Below are positions 47,609 to 57,069 of a stretch of 64,000 nt of DNA, piece after piece. The first letter of the stretch is position 1; every line of letters starts with the position of its first letter. Made by a program: the position numbers and the translations under genes. The stretch covers positions 248,001-312,000 of the forward strand of contig NZ_JARGES010000015.1 in NCBI RefSeq assembly GCF_029210365.1. Reading direction: 5' to 3'. Origin of the DNA: Mesorhizobium sp. YIM 152430 (GTDB taxonomy: Bacteria > Pseudomonadota > Alphaproteobacteria > Rhizobiales > Rhizobiaceae). The notes below the pieces were generated by a model. It did no database searches and was not told the DNA's origin. It was given only the letters and a program-made list of their open reading frames with translations.

Positions 47609-48522
47609 CCGATCTCTTCTGCGGGCAGAAGCGTTTGCGCCACGATCTCGCGCACGCCCTCATGGCCGTGCACCAGCCCGCGCCGCTGGACGCGCACGTT
47701 CCAGCCGTCCGGCCCGCCGTCGATCTCGACGAGGTTATATTGCGCCGCCGGCTTCGACCCGCCGACCGCCTGCCCTGCTGCCGCGACGCCCAGAACCGGC
47801 ACGCGCCCGTCGCGCCCGTCGAGCCAGTAGAGGCTCGGCAGATGGGTGTGGCCGTGCAGCACGAGTTCGGCGCCGTGGCGCAGCATCACCTTCTTGAACC
47901 GGCCGATGCCGTAAAGCCGCTTGTGCTGCGGCGCCGCGCCGCGCACCGGCGGATGGTGGATCAGGATCACCCGGCACAACCCTTGCGTCTTTGCCTCGTC
48001 GAGCATCCGGCCGAGCCTGCGCGCCTGCGTCGAGCCGAAATAGCCCGACGCCATGAAGGGCGCCGTCGCGCGGGCCGATGAAAGGCCGATGATCGCCATG
48101 TTTGCGCGCACGCGCATATAGGGAAAGGCGCCGCGATGCGCCGGCTGCGCCTTGCCGTCGCCCCACATCCACTTGCCCCAGGCCCGGCACGCCTTGTCGA
48201 GCGCGCCCGGCACATAGGCGTCGTGATTGCCCGGCACGACCGAGACGTCCTCGCCCGGCCCGACATTCTCGAGCCACTGGCGGGCGAACTCGACTTCCGC
48301 ATCGAGCGCGAGGTTGACCAGATCGCCGGTGACCGCGATATGGTCGGGCGCGCGCGCCTTGATGTCGTCGAGCAGCATCCCGATCACCTGGTCGTGGAGA
48401 TTGGCCTTCCGGTTGCGCTGCCAGTTGATGTAGCCCGTGATCCGCTTCGAGGCGAGTTCACGATAGGACATGTCGGGAAGGGGGCCGAGGTGGACGTCCG
48501 AGAGATGAGCGAGCCTGAGCAT
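47572..48522 (-). CDS. Calcineurin-like metallophosphoesterase
   Basis: 316 aa. The phosphoesterase motifs are complete: LAHLSDVHLG (D-x-H), VTGDLVN (GDxV), VPGNHDAY (GNHD), LIHHPP and HGHTHLPSL (GHxH), for two metals. It hydrolyses a phosphodiester or phosphomonoester; the substrate is unknown. The start at 48522 follows AAGGAAGGG and begins at MLRLAHLSDVH. It converges on the tail-anchored protein gene with a 37-bp coding overlap. Confidence 0.9.
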   Translation of the reverse strand: MLRLAHLSDVHLGPLPDMSYRELASKRITGYINWQRNRKANLHDQVIGMLLDDIKARAPDHIAVTGDLVNLALDAEVEFARQWLENVGPGEDVSVVPGNHDAYVPGALDKACRAWGKWMWGDGKAQPAHRGAFPYMRVRANMAIIGLSSARATAPFMASGYFGSTQARRLGRMLDEAKTQGLCRVILIHHPPVRGAAPQHKRLYGIGRFKKVMLRHGAELVLHGHTHLPSLYWLDGRDGRVPVLGVAAAGQAVGGSKPAAQYNLVEIDGGPDGWNVRVQRRGLVHGHEGVREIVAQTLLPAEEIGQKLIAKRSQAK

Positions 48523-48572
48523 ACCCTTCCTTACGATATGAAATTCCGCGTGACCACCCTGCGAGAAGCCGC

Positions 48573-49064
48573 ATGAGCGAGGCGTCCCGGTCAATGCCGA
48601 CCCGGCTTCAATGGTTGCGGGTCAAACTCTTCCATGGCTGGTTTCTTTTGCGGCGCCCGATGACGCTGGGCGTGCGCGGCATCGTCCACGACGCTGAAGC
48701 GGGCACCGTCTTCCTCATCCGCCACACCTATATCGATGGCTGGCAACTGCCCGGCGGCGGCGTGGAAGTGGGCGAGACGATGCGGCTTTCGCTCGAACGC
48801 GAACTCGCCGAGGAAGGCAATATCGCCTTCACCGCCGAGCCGCGGCTCGTCTCGATCCATCTCAACCGGCAGGCGAGCCCGCGCGATCATGTCGCGCTCT
48901 ATCTCATCACCGAATATCGCCAGACGGCGCCGAAACTGCCCGATCACGAGATCGCCGAGGCCGGCTTCTTCCCGCTCGACGCCCTGCCCGACGCGACCAC
49001 CCCCGCGACAAGAAGACGCCTCGCCGAAGTGTTCGGCGACGCGGTTCTGGAGCATCATTGGTAG
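48573..49064 (+). CDS. Nudix hydrolase
   Basis: 163 aa. The Nudix box is GGGVEVGETMRLSLERELAEEGN, fitting G-x5-E-x7-RE-U-x-EE-x-G. Preceding it is the basic N terminus RLQWLRVKLFHGWFLLRRPMTLGVRGIV, typical of a group of alphaproteobacterial enzymes. It cleaves nucleoside diphosphates linked to another moiety; the substrate is unknown. It is divergent from the phosphoesterase gene with a 50-bp gap. Confidence 0.9.
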   Translation: MSEASRSMPTRLQWLRVKLFHGWFLLRRPMTLGVRGIVHDAEAGTVFLIRHTYIDGWQLPGGGVEVGETMRLSLERELAEEGNIAFTAEPRLVSIHLNRQASPRDHVALYLITEYRQTAPKLPDHEIAEAGFFPLDALPDATTPATRRRLAEVFGDAVLEHHW

Positions 49065-49090
49065 CGCCGAGGGCGCGCCGAGATTCGGGT

Positions 49091-49348
49091 CTAATCAGCC
49101 GTAGGCAAACGCCGGATCGTGAATTCGATGATGTCGTCGGGCCGCTCGGCCCAGCTTTCGATCTCGGTCCAGTAGGCCTGTTTCGGCCAGCGGTCGAACC
49201 ATTCCTGCGCCTTCACCCGCGCGTCGAGGCGCGGCAGGCGGAACGTCTCGCGCACGAAACCGTCGCGCGGATGGGGGCTGCCTTCTGCGCGATGCTTTTC
49301 GAGGCTGCGCCTCAACCCTTCCAGCGGTGGTCTGGCCGGCACCCGCAA
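49091..49348 (-). CDS. Small conserved protein, divergent from hemF
   Basis: About 85 aa, starting at TTG 49348, which lies 7 nt after AAGGAG; the frame stays open to 49369 but without an RBS. It ends KAQEWFDRWPKQAYWTEIESWAERPDDIIEFTIRRLPTAD, a Trp-rich compact C terminus that looks conserved. No membrane segment or known domain. Function unknown. Confidence 0.65.
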   Translation of the reverse strand: MRVPARPPLEGLRRSLEKHRAEGSPHPRDGFVRETFRLPRLDARVKAQEWFDRWPKQAYWTEIESWAERPDDIIEFTIRRLPTAD

Positions 49349-49462
49349 CAAAGAACTCCTTGACCCCAACGACCAACAGATTAGGGATCAGAGCGTCGAA
49401 TTACGAGTCAAATGTTGAACGCGCGGGCCTGACCCACGGCGCAACTCCCCACGGAGACATGA

Positions 49463-50377
49463 ATGGAACGCCCCGACATCCCAGCCGGCCTGCCCGACGA
49501 CATCGAGGCGAAGAAGGCGGCTGCGAAGGCCTGGTTCGAAGAATTGCGCGACAAGATCGTCGCCGGCTTCGAGGCGATCGAGGACGATCTGTCGGGACCG
49601 CACGCCTCCTGGGCGCCGGGCCGGTTCGAGCGCACCGAATGGCTGCGCGACGAGGGGCGCGGCGGCGGCGGCATCATGTCGATGATGCGCGGCCGCGTCT
49701 TCGAGAAGGTCGGTGTCCACACCTCGACCGTCCATGGCGAGTTCTCGCCCGAGTTTCGCCAGCAGATCCCCGGCGCCGACGAGGACCCGCGCTTCTGGGC
49801 AAGCGGAATCTCGCTCATCGCCCACCCGCACAATCCCAACGTCCCGGCCGTCCACATGAACACGCGCATGGTGGTGACCACGCGCCAGTGGTTCGGCGGC
49901 GGCGCCGACCTGACCCCGGTCCTCGACCGTCGCCGCAAGCAGGACGATCCCGATACGGCCACCTTCCACAAGGCGATGAAATTCGTCTGCGACAAGCACA
50001 AGGCGGTGGCCGACTACGACCGGCTGAAAGCCTGGTGCGACGAATATTTCTTCCTCCCCCACCGCGACGAGCCGCGCGGCGTCGGCGGCATTTTCTACGA
50101 CTGGCTGAAAACACCGGAGGACAAGGGCGGCTGGAACGCCGACCTGCGCTTTTCCCAGGACGTCGGCCGCGCCTTCCTCGTCGTCTACAACCACCTCGTC
50201 CGCAAGAACTTCAACGACAACTGGACCGACGCCGACCGCGAGGAGCAGTTGATCCGCCGCGGCCGCTATGTCGAGTTCAACCTCCTCTACGACCGCGGCA
50301 CGATCTTCGGCCTGAAGACCGGCGGCAACGTCGATTCCATCCTGTCGTCCATGCCGCCCGAGGTGAAGTGGCCGTAG
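49463..50377 (+). CDS. hemF: Coproporphyrinogen III oxidase, oxygen-dependent
   Basis: 304 aa. Hallmarks are [51 protein letters not shown], the [14 protein letters not shown] block and [24 protein letters not shown] near the end. It decarboxylates coproporphyrinogen III to protoporphyrinogen IX using O2. Start ATG 49463 gives [18 protein letters not shown]. Monocistronic; followed by palindromic repeat copy 4. Confidence 0.97.
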   Translation: MERPDIPAGLPDDIEAKKAAAKAWFEELRDKIVAGFEAIEDDLSGPHASWAPGRFERTEWLRDEGRGGGGIMSMMRGRVFEKVGVHTSTVHGEFSPEFRQQIPGADEDPRFWASGISLIAHPHNPNVPAVHMNTRMVVTTRQWFGGGADLTPVLDRRRKQDDPDTATFHKAMKFVCDKHKAVADYDRLKAWCDEYFFLPHRDEPRGVGGIFYDWLKTPEDKGGWNADLRFSQDVGRAFLVVYNHLVRKNFNDNWTDADREEQLIRRGRYVEFNLLYDRGTIFGLKTGGNVDSILSSMPPEVKWP

Positions 50378-50441
50378 GATGGGCTCGGCTTAACGATACG
50401 AGTGAAGACGCGCCGCGCCTCATCTGCACCCTCAGCGCCGC

Positions 50442-50584
50442 ACCCCCACCCCCTACCCCTCCCCACAAGGAGGAGGGGATCGCCGGCTTGGCGCCCGTCC
50501 GTTGGCGAGACGCCCGGCGGAAAGGGCATGGCGCGACGCGGACGCCCTCCCTCCCCCTTGTGGGGAGGGATAAAGGGTGGGGGT
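50442..50584. repeat. Palindromic intergenic repeat, CCCCACCC family, copy 4
   Basis: Inverted arms 50442-50478 and 50543-50584 with a 65-bp middle, in the same layout as copies 1 and 2. It lies between hemF and the exported hydrolase gene; the remaining 170 bp up to 50754 hold no gene. An ATTAAC / GTTAAT inverted repeat (50727-50745) there may be part of the hydrolase promoter. Confidence 0.82.
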
Positions 50585-50754
50585 CCGCTTCGCAAAATAC
50601 CGTTCGCGCGATCATGCAGCGCAGCGCCGATCGCGTCGTCACTTTCCTCAGACCTCGAACGACAAGTTGCGCCTAAGCAACAGAGACCGAACACGAAATT
50701 GCGAGCGCATCTTCCTTAAATCACGCATTAACCTTCTGCGTTAATCTCGCGTGC

Positions 50755-51513
50755 ATGAAGACAGCGCGCATCGTCACATTAGCTTTGACTGTTGCAATCG
50801 CCTGGCCGGCCTTCGCCAGCGAGGTCGTGCCGTCTCCCGCCCTGCCCGCGCCGCAGCTTCCGGCGACGGCGGAGAGCGTGACGCGCGAGACCAATTTCAC
50901 GCACCGCATCCACAAGCCGGCCCAGCCGAACGGGCGCACGATCATCCTGATGCACGGATCGGGCGGCGACGAGACGACCTTGGTGCCGCTGGCGACCAAG
51001 ATCGATCCGAACGCGACGCTGATCGGCATTCGCGGGCGCGTCGTGCAGGAGGGCGTGAAGCGCTGGTACAAGCGCATCACCCCGACGAGCTTCGACCAGA
51101 CCGACATTCGCGGCGAGGCGGCGGCGTTTGCGGAATTCTTCGCCCGCCTGGTCGGGAGCGAGGGGATCGACCTCGAGCGCACGACCTTCCTCGGCTATTC
51201 AAACGGCGCGAACCTGATCGCGGCGCTGTCGGTGCTGCATCCCGACGTGGTGAAGACGGCCGTCCTGCTGCGCCCGATGCCCGTCCTCGAAACCGCGCCC
51301 CATGCCGACCTCGCCAAGGCGAAATTCCTGACCATCTCCGGCCGCGACGACACGCTCTACGCGCCCTTCGCGCCCAAGCTGGAGGCAATGTTCAAGTCCT
51401 GCGGCGCGGATGTGATGGCGAAGACCATCATCGCCGGCCACGACATCGGCGACGAGGACGCGAAGATCGCGTCGGAATGGCTGGCGGGGTTGCAGATGGC
51501 GTCGGTGCAGTAG
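50755..51513 (+). CDS. Exported alpha/beta hydrolase (carboxylesterase/phospholipase type)
   Basis: 252 aa. Signal peptide (1-21, ending AFAS). The hydrolase core has MHGSGGDE (oxyanion), GYSNGAN (nucleophile Ser), ISGRDDTLY (Asp) and IAGHDIGDED (His). The overall pattern is that of the predicted-esterase/phospholipase family related to YpfH and human LYPLA. It acts in the periplasm on an unknown ester. An ATTAAC-cttctgc-GTTAAT inverted repeat directly precedes the start. Confidence 0.83.
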   Translation: MKTARIVTLALTVAIAWPAFASEVVPSPALPAPQLPATAESVTRETNFTHRIHKPAQPNGRTIILMHGSGGDETTLVPLATKIDPNATLIGIRGRVVQEGVKRWYKRITPTSFDQTDIRGEAAAFAEFFARLVGSEGIDLERTTFLGYSNGANLIAALSVLHPDVVKTAVLLRPMPVLETAPHADLAKAKFLTISGRDDTLYAPFAPKLEAMFKSCGADVMAKTIIAGHDIGDEDAKIASEWLAGLQMASVQ

Positions 51514-51561
51514 CGCGACGGAGTGGGCGGCTCGCTACCTCTCAACTCCTAGCGTTGACCC

Positions 51562-52185
51562 TCAAGCCTGGATCACCACCACATTCGCCCCCACCGGCAC
51601 GCGCTCGTAAAGATCGATGATGTCGTGGTTGAGCATCCGCACGCAGCCCGACGACATGGCGAGGCCGATCGATTGCGGCTGGTTGGTGCCGTGGATGCGG
51701 AACATGGTGTCGCGGCCGCCGCGATGGAGATAGAGCGCGCGGGCGCCGAGCGGATTGTTCGGCCCGCCGGGCACACCGCCGGCGAATTCGCGATTGCGCG
51801 GGTCGCGGCTGATCATATTGGCGGTCGGCGTCCAGCTCGGCCACTGGGCCTTGCGGCCGACCGTGGCATTGCCGCGCAGCGCCAGCCCTTCCTTGCCGAC
51901 GCCGATGCCATAGCGCATGGCCCGTCCGTCGCCCATCACGTAGTAGAGGCGGCGCACGGGCGTGTCGACGACGACCGTTCCCTTCGGATGTTTCGTCTCA
52001 TAGGCGACTTCCTGCCGGCGCAGTTCCGGCTTGATCTTGTCGAGCGGGACGGCGCGCAGCGGGAAGCTCTCGTCCGGCAGCGCGGCATAGTTGAGCATGG
52101 CGGTGCGGTAATCGGTGCCGGCGGCCGTGCAGCCGGCGAGAAAGAGCGGAAGACCGGCCAGAAAGCCGCGACGCGAGATGGACAT
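51562..52185 (-). CDS. L,D-transpeptidase (YkuD) with Tat/lipoprotein signal
   Basis: 207 aa. The N terminus SRRGFLAGLPLFLAGC combines a Tat twin-Arg and a lipobox. The YkuD domain (about 75-205) has the catalytic motif IHGTNQPQSIGLAMSSGCVRM with the nucleophilic Cys. It makes 3-3 cross-links in peptidoglycan or attaches lipoproteins in the periplasm. The start at 52185 is 8 nt after AAAGG. It is the last element before the divergent DUF1059 gene; the gap holds a near-palindrome centred on GTTAAC (52231-52246). Confidence 0.92.
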   Translation of the reverse strand: MSISRRGFLAGLPLFLAGCTAAGTDYRTAMLNYAALPDESFPLRAVPLDKIKPELRRQEVAYETKHPKGTVVVDTPVRRLYYVMGDGRAMRYGIGVGKEGLALRGNATVGRKAQWPSWTPTANMISRDPRNREFAGGVPGGPNNPLGARALYLHRGGRDTMFRIHGTNQPQSIGLAMSSGCVRMLNHDIIDLYERVPVGANVVVIQA

Positions 52186-52230
52186 GATGTTGCCTTTGAC
52201 CAAGAAACCCCTGTCGATTTTCGTAAACGC

Positions 52231-52246
52231 GTATGGTTAACGATAC
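52231..52246. promoter_or_regulatory. Near-perfect 16-bp palindrome between ldt and DUF1059 genes
   Basis: gtatggttaacgatac: the arms GTAT..GTTAAC..ATAC are symmetric apart from one mismatched pair. It is equidistant from two divergent starts, so it is a plausible operator for an unknown regulator. Confidence 0.4.
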
Positions 52247-52358
52247 CTTCCCGGACGGAAATTTGAAGGAACTTCCGCACCGTCGTCAGGTTGAAGATGC
52301 ATCGACGCCACACCCGGCGTCGGCTATCATTGGACGTTACCAGAAAGGGAGAAGACCG

Positions 52359-52544
52359 ATGAAGGAATTTCATTGCGGCTCGCTCGTTCCAGGTTGCGAC
52401 TGGCACACCCGTCACGACGAAGAGGCGGAGGTGATGCGCCGCACCGTCGAGCACATGCGCCAGGCGCATGGCGAGGACACGATCCGCGAGACGATGGTCG
52501 AGGCCATTCGCTCGCGCATCACCAATGCGCAGAAGGCCGCCTAA
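52359..52544 (+). CDS. DUF1059 family protein
   Basis: 61 aa. The family pattern is MKEFHCGSLVPGCDWHTRHDEEAEVMRRTVEHMRQAHGED, with two Cys and three His residues that could bind a metal. It starts at 52359 after AAAGGGAG; upstream frame to 52233 is ignored. Function unknown. The stop codon overlaps that of cca on the other strand (CTAA). Confidence 0.82.
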   Translation: MKEFHCGSLVPGCDWHTRHDEEAEVMRRTVEHMRQAHGEDTIRETMVEAIRSRITNAQKAA

Positions 52545-53800
52545 TCTTTCAAAAGGTCGCGCGCTCGCTCGAGAAGCGCGTCGCGGCCGATGATGAAGCC
52601 GGACGATGTCCATTCGTCCTTCAAGGTTGCGAGCGCCTTGCCGAGGCGCTCGTCCTGCGGCGCGCCGAGCGCGACTAGGTCGCGGCCCTGGATCGGGAAT
52701 TTCGGCGCGTCCCATCCTTCGGCATATTTCAGCAATTGCGAATATTGGCCCGCCGCGACGAGATCGAGGTCGTTCTGGACTGCTCGGGTCCGGGCTGCGG
52801 CGAGCGCGATCTTCAACTTATCCACCGCCGGTTGACGTCCGGCCGAAAACATCCGTTTTGCCAGCGCAATCTCGCTGGTTTCAGCCGGAATTTCACCGAA
52901 ACCGGCCCATTCATCCAGTCTTTTGGCCTCGTTCTTCGACAGTTTCAGCCGCTCGGAAAAACTATCCACGCGTTCGCGCGTCGGCGGGATGATCGACATC
53001 AGGCGCAGCATCGGATCGATCGCCCATCCAAGATCGCGCCCGGCAGCGATCAATCCGGGAACCGCATCGATGCCCCATTTCTCGCTCTCGGGCAGTGCCG
53101 CGGTCAGGACGCCGGACTGGCGCATCCAGAGCAGCGCGCGGGACGGGTCGGGAGCTGAGAGGATTTTCTTGAGTTCGGCCCAGATGCGCTCGGCGGAAAG
53201 CTGGGAAAGGCCCGATTTCAGCCGTGCCGACGCCTTGATCCCCTCCGCATCCGGCCGCCCGGAGCCGTACCAGGCGAAGAAGCGGTAGAAGCGCAGGATG
53301 CGCAGATAGTCCTCGCGAATGCGGTCCTCGGCATTGCCGATGAAGCGGAGATTTCGCTTTTGAAGATCGGCGATGCCGCCGACGAGGTCGATGACATGGC
53401 CGTCGGCGGTGGCGTAGAGCGCGTTGATGGTGAAGTCGCGCCGTTCGGCGTCGACCTGCCAGTCGCGGCCGAAGGCGACGGTGGCGTGGCGGCCGTGGTT
53501 TTCCACGTCGGCGCGCAAGGTCGTGACTTCAAAGGGTTTTCCATGCGCGACGACGGTGATCGTGCCATGCGCCTTGCCGGTCGGGACCGGCTTGAAACCG
53601 GCCGCAGCAGTGCGCCGTTCGGTTTCGTCCGGCAGGCAGGTCGTGGCGATGTCGATATCGGTGACCGGCTCGCCCAGAAGCGCGTTGCGCACCGCCCCGC
53701 CGGCGATCCGCGCCTCCTCGCCATCGGCCGACAGGACGGCCAGCAGCTTTTGCAGCGTCCTGTCCTTCAGCCACGGCGCATCGGATATGGAAACGCTCAC
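52541..53800 (-). CDS. cca: CCA tRNA nucleotidyltransferase
   Basis: 419 aa, class II nucleotidyltransferase. Motif A reads GGAVRNALLGEPVTDIDIA with the two catalytic Asp, motif B RRDFTINALYA, motif C/D region EDRIREDYLRILRFYRFFAWYG. The C-terminal half has no HD phosphohydrolase motif. It adds the 3' CCA to tRNAs. It is 4 bp overlapped with the Nudix gene upstream (start at 53800, partner stop at 53797), forming an operon with it and DUF1285. Confidence 0.95.
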   Translation of the reverse strand: MSVSISDAPWLKDRTLQKLLAVLSADGEEARIAGGAVRNALLGEPVTDIDIATTCLPDETERRTAAAGFKPVPTGKAHGTITVVAHGKPFEVTTLRADVENHGRHATVAFGRDWQVDAERRDFTINALYATADGHVIDLVGGIADLQKRNLRFIGNAEDRIREDYLRILRFYRFFAWYGSGRPDAEGIKASARLKSGLSQLSAERIWAELKKILSAPDPSRALLWMRQSGVLTAALPESEKWGIDAVPGLIAAGRDLGWAIDPMLRLMSIIPPTRERVDSFSERLKLSKNEAKRLDEWAGFGEIPAETSEIALAKRMFSAGRQPAVDKLKIALAAARTRAVQNDLDLVAAGQYSQLLKYAEGWDAPKFPIQGRDLVALGAPQDERLGKALATLKDEWTSSGFIIGRDALLERARDLLKD

Positions 53801-54435
53801 GCATAGAGCCTTTCATAAAGCGTGCGGATGATGCCGGCGGTCACGCCCCAGATATACCGCTCGCCGAAAGGCATCGTGTAGAAGAAGCGTTCGCGCTCCT
53901 GCCAGATGCGGCTGTCGCGGGTGTGGTTGGCCGGGTCCATCAGGAAGGACAGCGGCACCTCGAAGGCGTCGTCGACCTCGTCCTCGTTGAGCGTCAGCAT
54001 GAAACCCGGCCGGGCGATGCCGAGCACCGGCGAAATGCGGAAACCGGAGCCCGAGACATAATCCGGCATCCGGCCGACGATCTCGATCGTCTCGGCGCCG
54101 ATGCCGATTTCCTCTTCCGTCTCGCGGATGGCGGCGAATTCGGGCGTCGGGTCGGTCGCATCGATCCGCCCGCCGGGAAAGGCGATCTGGCCGGAATGGC
54201 TGCGCAGTTTCTCGGTGCGCTTGGTGAGAATGATCGTCGCGCCGCCCGGATGGTCGACGGCGGCGATCATGACGGCCGCGTCGCGCAGGCGCTCATGGAC
54301 GATCAGATGGCGCAGGTCCGGGTTGAGATGATGGTCGCCATAGTCGGTCTCGCCATGCGGCGCCTGTTCGCGCGCGGCGCGGCGGCGAAAATCGGCGGCC
54401 GAGAAAAGCGGTGCGTCAAGTGCTTCAGCCCGCAA
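53797..54435 (-). CDS. Nudix hydrolase, CoA pyrophosphatase type
   Basis: 212 aa. Family block LTKRTEKLRSHSGQIAFPGGRID precedes the Nudix box GGRIDATDPTPEFAAIRETEEEIG, the UPF0035/NudL pattern specific to CoA and acyl-CoA pyrophosphatases. Start is TTG 54435, overlapping the DUF1285 gene by 11 bases; no ATG is suitable. Cytosolic. In an operon DUF1285-nudix-cca, common in alphaproteobacteria. Confidence 0.9.
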   Translation of the reverse strand: MRAEALDAPLFSAADFRRRAAREQAPHGETDYGDHHLNPDLRHLIVHERLRDAAVMIAAVDHPGGATIILTKRTEKLRSHSGQIAFPGGRIDATDPTPEFAAIRETEEEIGIGAETIEIVGRMPDYVSGSGFRISPVLGIARPGFMLTLNEDEVDDAFEVPLSFLMDPANHTRDSRIWQERERFFYTMPFGERYIWGVTAGIIRTLYERLYA

Positions 54436-55060
54436 GACGGTTCAGCTCCGCAACCGGCATGACCGGAAAGATCTCACCCTTCGAGCGGACGCAGAACATC
54501 GCGCGTCCGTCGATCTCGATCTCCTCGCCGATCTCGGCCAACTGGTACATGACCGGCCGCGCGACGAGCGCTTCGAGCCGGCCGCGGACATGGAGATAGG
54601 GTTTCAGGCCGCCGGTCTCGTCCTCGTCGACGAATCGCAGCGGATGCTCCGGCCCGGCTTCGACCACGTCGCCGACATTTGTGCGGAAGGTCAGGACCTG
54701 GTCTTCGCCCCTGCCGGAAACGTCCATCTCGACGGCGAGGAAATGCGCGTCCTCGACGCGGATGCCGACCTTTTCGACCGGCGTGACGAGATAGGTGTTG
54801 CCGTCCTCGTCCTTGCGCAGGACGGAGGAGAAAAGCTGGACGAGCGGCATTCGGCCGATCGGCGTTCCCATGTAGAACCAGGTGCCGTCCGCCTTGATCT
54901 CCATGTCGAGATCGCCGCAGAATTCCGGGTTCCATCTGTCGACGGGCGCGGCCCCCTTGCCGGCGCGCGCAGCCCTTGAAATCAGCGCTTCGAGGCCGGC
55001 ACTGTCGGTTGCCCCGGCGAGGCCGGCCGCTTGCGTGGAGGTTTTCTGTGCATCGGTCAT
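54425..55060 (-). CDS. DUF1285 family protein
   Basis: 211 aa. Family stretches are WNPEFCGDLDMEIKADGTWFYMGTPIGRMPLVQLFSSVLRKDEDG and YLVTPVEKVGIRVEDAHFLAVEM. The fold is two-domain and beta-rich, cytosolic. Function unknown, but it nearly always lies next to a CoA Nudix gene and cca, and divergent from a moxR gene as here. The start at 55060 (MTDAQKTSTQ) is preferred over the long open frame behind. Confidence 0.88.
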   Translation of the reverse strand: MTDAQKTSTQAAGLAGATDSAGLEALISRAARAGKGAAPVDRWNPEFCGDLDMEIKADGTWFYMGTPIGRMPLVQLFSSVLRKDEDGNTYLVTPVEKVGIRVEDAHFLAVEMDVSGRGEDQVLTFRTNVGDVVEAGPEHPLRFVDEDETGGLKPYLHVRGRLEALVARPVMYQLAEIGEEIEIDGRAMFCVRSKGEIFPVMPVAELNRLAG

Positions 55061-55168
55061 CGTCACGAAATAGTCACTGTTGTTTCGCTTGTCAGCACAG
55101 GCGTACCATTTAAGTTGAACGCACCGGTTGCGCCAAGGCGTGAATTGCCCGAGCAAAAGGACTGCCAG

Positions 55169-56173
55169 ATGAGCCTGACCATCAAGGAACCAGCGATGAG
55201 CGAGACCGAGATGGTGGCAGAAGCCGAACGGGCTCTGTCCGAAATCGGCAAGGTGCGCGAGGCCGTCGGCAAGGTGATCTTCGGCCAGGAGCAGGTGGTC
55301 GAGCGCACGCTGGTGGCGATTCTTGCAGGCGGCCACGGCCTGCTCGTCGGCGTGCCGGGCCTGGCCAAGACCAAGCTGGTCGAGACCCTTGGCACCGTGC
55401 TCGGTCTCGACGGACGGCGCATCCAGTTCACGCCCGACCTGATGCCCTCCGACATTCTCGGCTCCGAAGTGATGGAGCAGGACGAGACGGGCCGCCGCTC
55501 CTTCCGCTTCATCAGGGGACCGATCTTCGCGCAGCTCCTGATGGCCGACGAAATCAACCGCGCCTCGCCGCGCACGCAGTCGGCGCTTTTACAGTCGATG
55601 CAGGAGTATCACGTCACGGTGGCCGGCGAGCGGCACGACCTGCCCTCCCCGTTCCATGTGCTCGCGACGCAGAACCCGCTGGAGCAGGAAGGCACCTATC
55701 CGCTGCCCGAAGCGCAGCTCGACCGCTTTTTGATGCAGATCGACATCGACTATCCCGAACTCGCCGCCGAACGCCGCATCCTGATCGAGACGACGGGCAC
55801 CAGTGACCAGAAGGCGGAAAACGTGCTCGATGCCGCGCGGCTGAAAACCGTGCAGGCGCTGATCCGGCGGATGCCGGTGCCCGAAAGCGTGGTCGACGCC
55901 ATCCTGAAGCTGGTGCGCTCGGCACGTCCCGGCGCCGGCGACGCCGAAACAGACCGGCACGTTTCCTGGGGACCGGGGCCCCGCGCCAGCCAGGCGCTGA
56001 CGCTGTGCGCCCGCGCCCGCGCGCTCTATGATGGGCGGCTCGCGCCCTCCATCGACGACGTGCGCGACCTTGCCGAGCCCGTGCTCCAGCACCGCATGGC
56101 GCTGACCTTCGCCGCAAGGGCCGAGGGCATGACGGTTCGCGACGTCATCGCGCGGCTGGCAAAGGCGGTCTGA
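55169..56173 (+). CDS. MoxR-family AAA+ ATPase
   Basis: 334 aa. Walker A GVPGLAKTK (about 61-69), Walker B LLMADEINRA (about 123-132), sensor region LATQNPLEQEGTYPLPEAQLDRFL, and arginine-finger context of the MoxR group. MoxR ATPases act as chaperones with VWA proteins encoded beside them. ATG 55169 and in-frame ATG 55196 both have Shine-Dalgarno sequences. It is the first gene of a four-gene operon; the DUF1285 gene is divergent. Confidence 0.92.
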   Translation: MSLTIKEPAMSETEMVAEAERALSEIGKVREAVGKVIFGQEQVVERTLVAILAGGHGLLVGVPGLAKTKLVETLGTVLGLDGRRIQFTPDLMPSDILGSEVMEQDETGRRSFRFIRGPIFAQLLMADEINRASPRTQSALLQSMQEYHVTVAGERHDLPSPFHVLATQNPLEQEGTYPLPEAQLDRFLMQIDIDYPELAAERRILIETTGTSDQKAENVLDAARLKTVQALIRRMPVPESVVDAILKLVRSARPGAGDAETDRHVSWGPGPRASQALTLCARARALYDGRLAPSIDDVRDLAEPVLQHRMALTFAARAEGMTVRDVIARLAKAV

Positions 56174-57069
56174 TGGCGAATATCGGCGCGGTCAGTGCAG
56201 CAGTCGCCCCGCGCGACGCGCTGGCCCGTGCCCGTGTGCGCGCGGCGCTGGTGCCCGATCTGCTGGTCGAGGCGCGGCGCGTGGTCAACACGGTGATCGC
56301 CGGCTGGCACGGCCGCCGCAAGCGCGGCATCGGCGAGAATTTCTGGCAGTTCCGGCCCTATGTCGACGGCGAGGCGATCGCCCGGATCGACTGGCGCCGC
56401 TCGGCCCGCGACGACCATACCTATGTGCGCGACCGCGAATGGGAGGCGGCGCACACGGTCTGGCTGTGGGCCGATCCGTCCGCCTCCATGCTCTACCAGT
56501 CGAAGGCGGCGAGCGTTTCGAAGGAATCGCGCGCGCTGGTGCTGGCGCTGGCGCTGGCCGAACTCTTGTCGCGTTCGGGCGAGCGGATCGCCTGGCCGGG
56601 GCTGACCGACCCGTTTTCGGCGCGCAACGGCGCCGAGCGGCTGGCCGCGCAGATGCTGCACATGGCGCATCTGCCGACGCGGCCGGACCTTTCGGCGACG
56701 AAGCGCTTCTCGGACGTGGTGCTGATCTCGGACTTCCTCGACCCGGTGGACGAGACGCAAGAGTGGCTCGACACGCTGGCGACGCGCGGCGTGCGCGCCC
56801 ATCTGATCGAGATCGCCGATCCGGCGGAGGAAGAATTTCCCTATGCCGGCCGTACCGAATTCCAGGACCCCGAGACGGGCGCCAAGCTGACCGCCGGCCG
56901 CGCCGAGACGCTGCGCGACGACTACCGCACCCTCTACAATGCGCGGCGCGATGAATTGTCGCGTTGGGCGCGGAAGCTCGGCTGGAGCTACACCGTCAAC
57001 CACACCGACAGGCTGGCCTCCGAAGCGCTGGTGCGCGTTCATCTGGCAATGAGCCAGGGGAGCCGCTGA
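56173..57069 (+). CDS. DUF58 family protein (MoxR partner)
   Basis: 298 aa. The DUF58 signature is ENFWQFRPYVDGEAIARIDWRRSARDDHTYVRDREWEAAHTVWLWADPSASM. VLISDFLDPVDE looks like a VWA-type strand with metal-site residues. Cytosolic by sequence. It overlaps moxR by one base (TGATG) and the next gene by one base. Expected to be a client of, or partner to, MoxR. Confidence 0.9.
   Translation: MANIGAVSAAVAPRDALARARVRAALVPDLLVEARRVVNTVIAGWHGRRKRGIGENFWQFRPYVDGEAIARIDWRRSARDDHTYVRDREWEAAHTVWLWADPSASMLYQSKAASVSKESRALVLALALAELLSRSGERIAWPGLTDPFSARNGAERLAAQMLHMAHLPTRPDLSATKRFSDVVLISDFLDPVDETQEWLDTLATRGVRAHLIEIADPAEEEFPYAGRTEFQDPETGAKLTAGRAETLRDDYRTLYNARRDELSRWARKLGWSYTVNHTDRLASEALVRVHLAMSQGSR

Noticed and set aside
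50716-50745. TTAA repeats resembling CtrA boxes upstream of the exported hydrolase
   Set aside because: The spacings are 8 and 9 bases instead of the 7 required by TTAA-N7-TTAA, so the match is not good enough.
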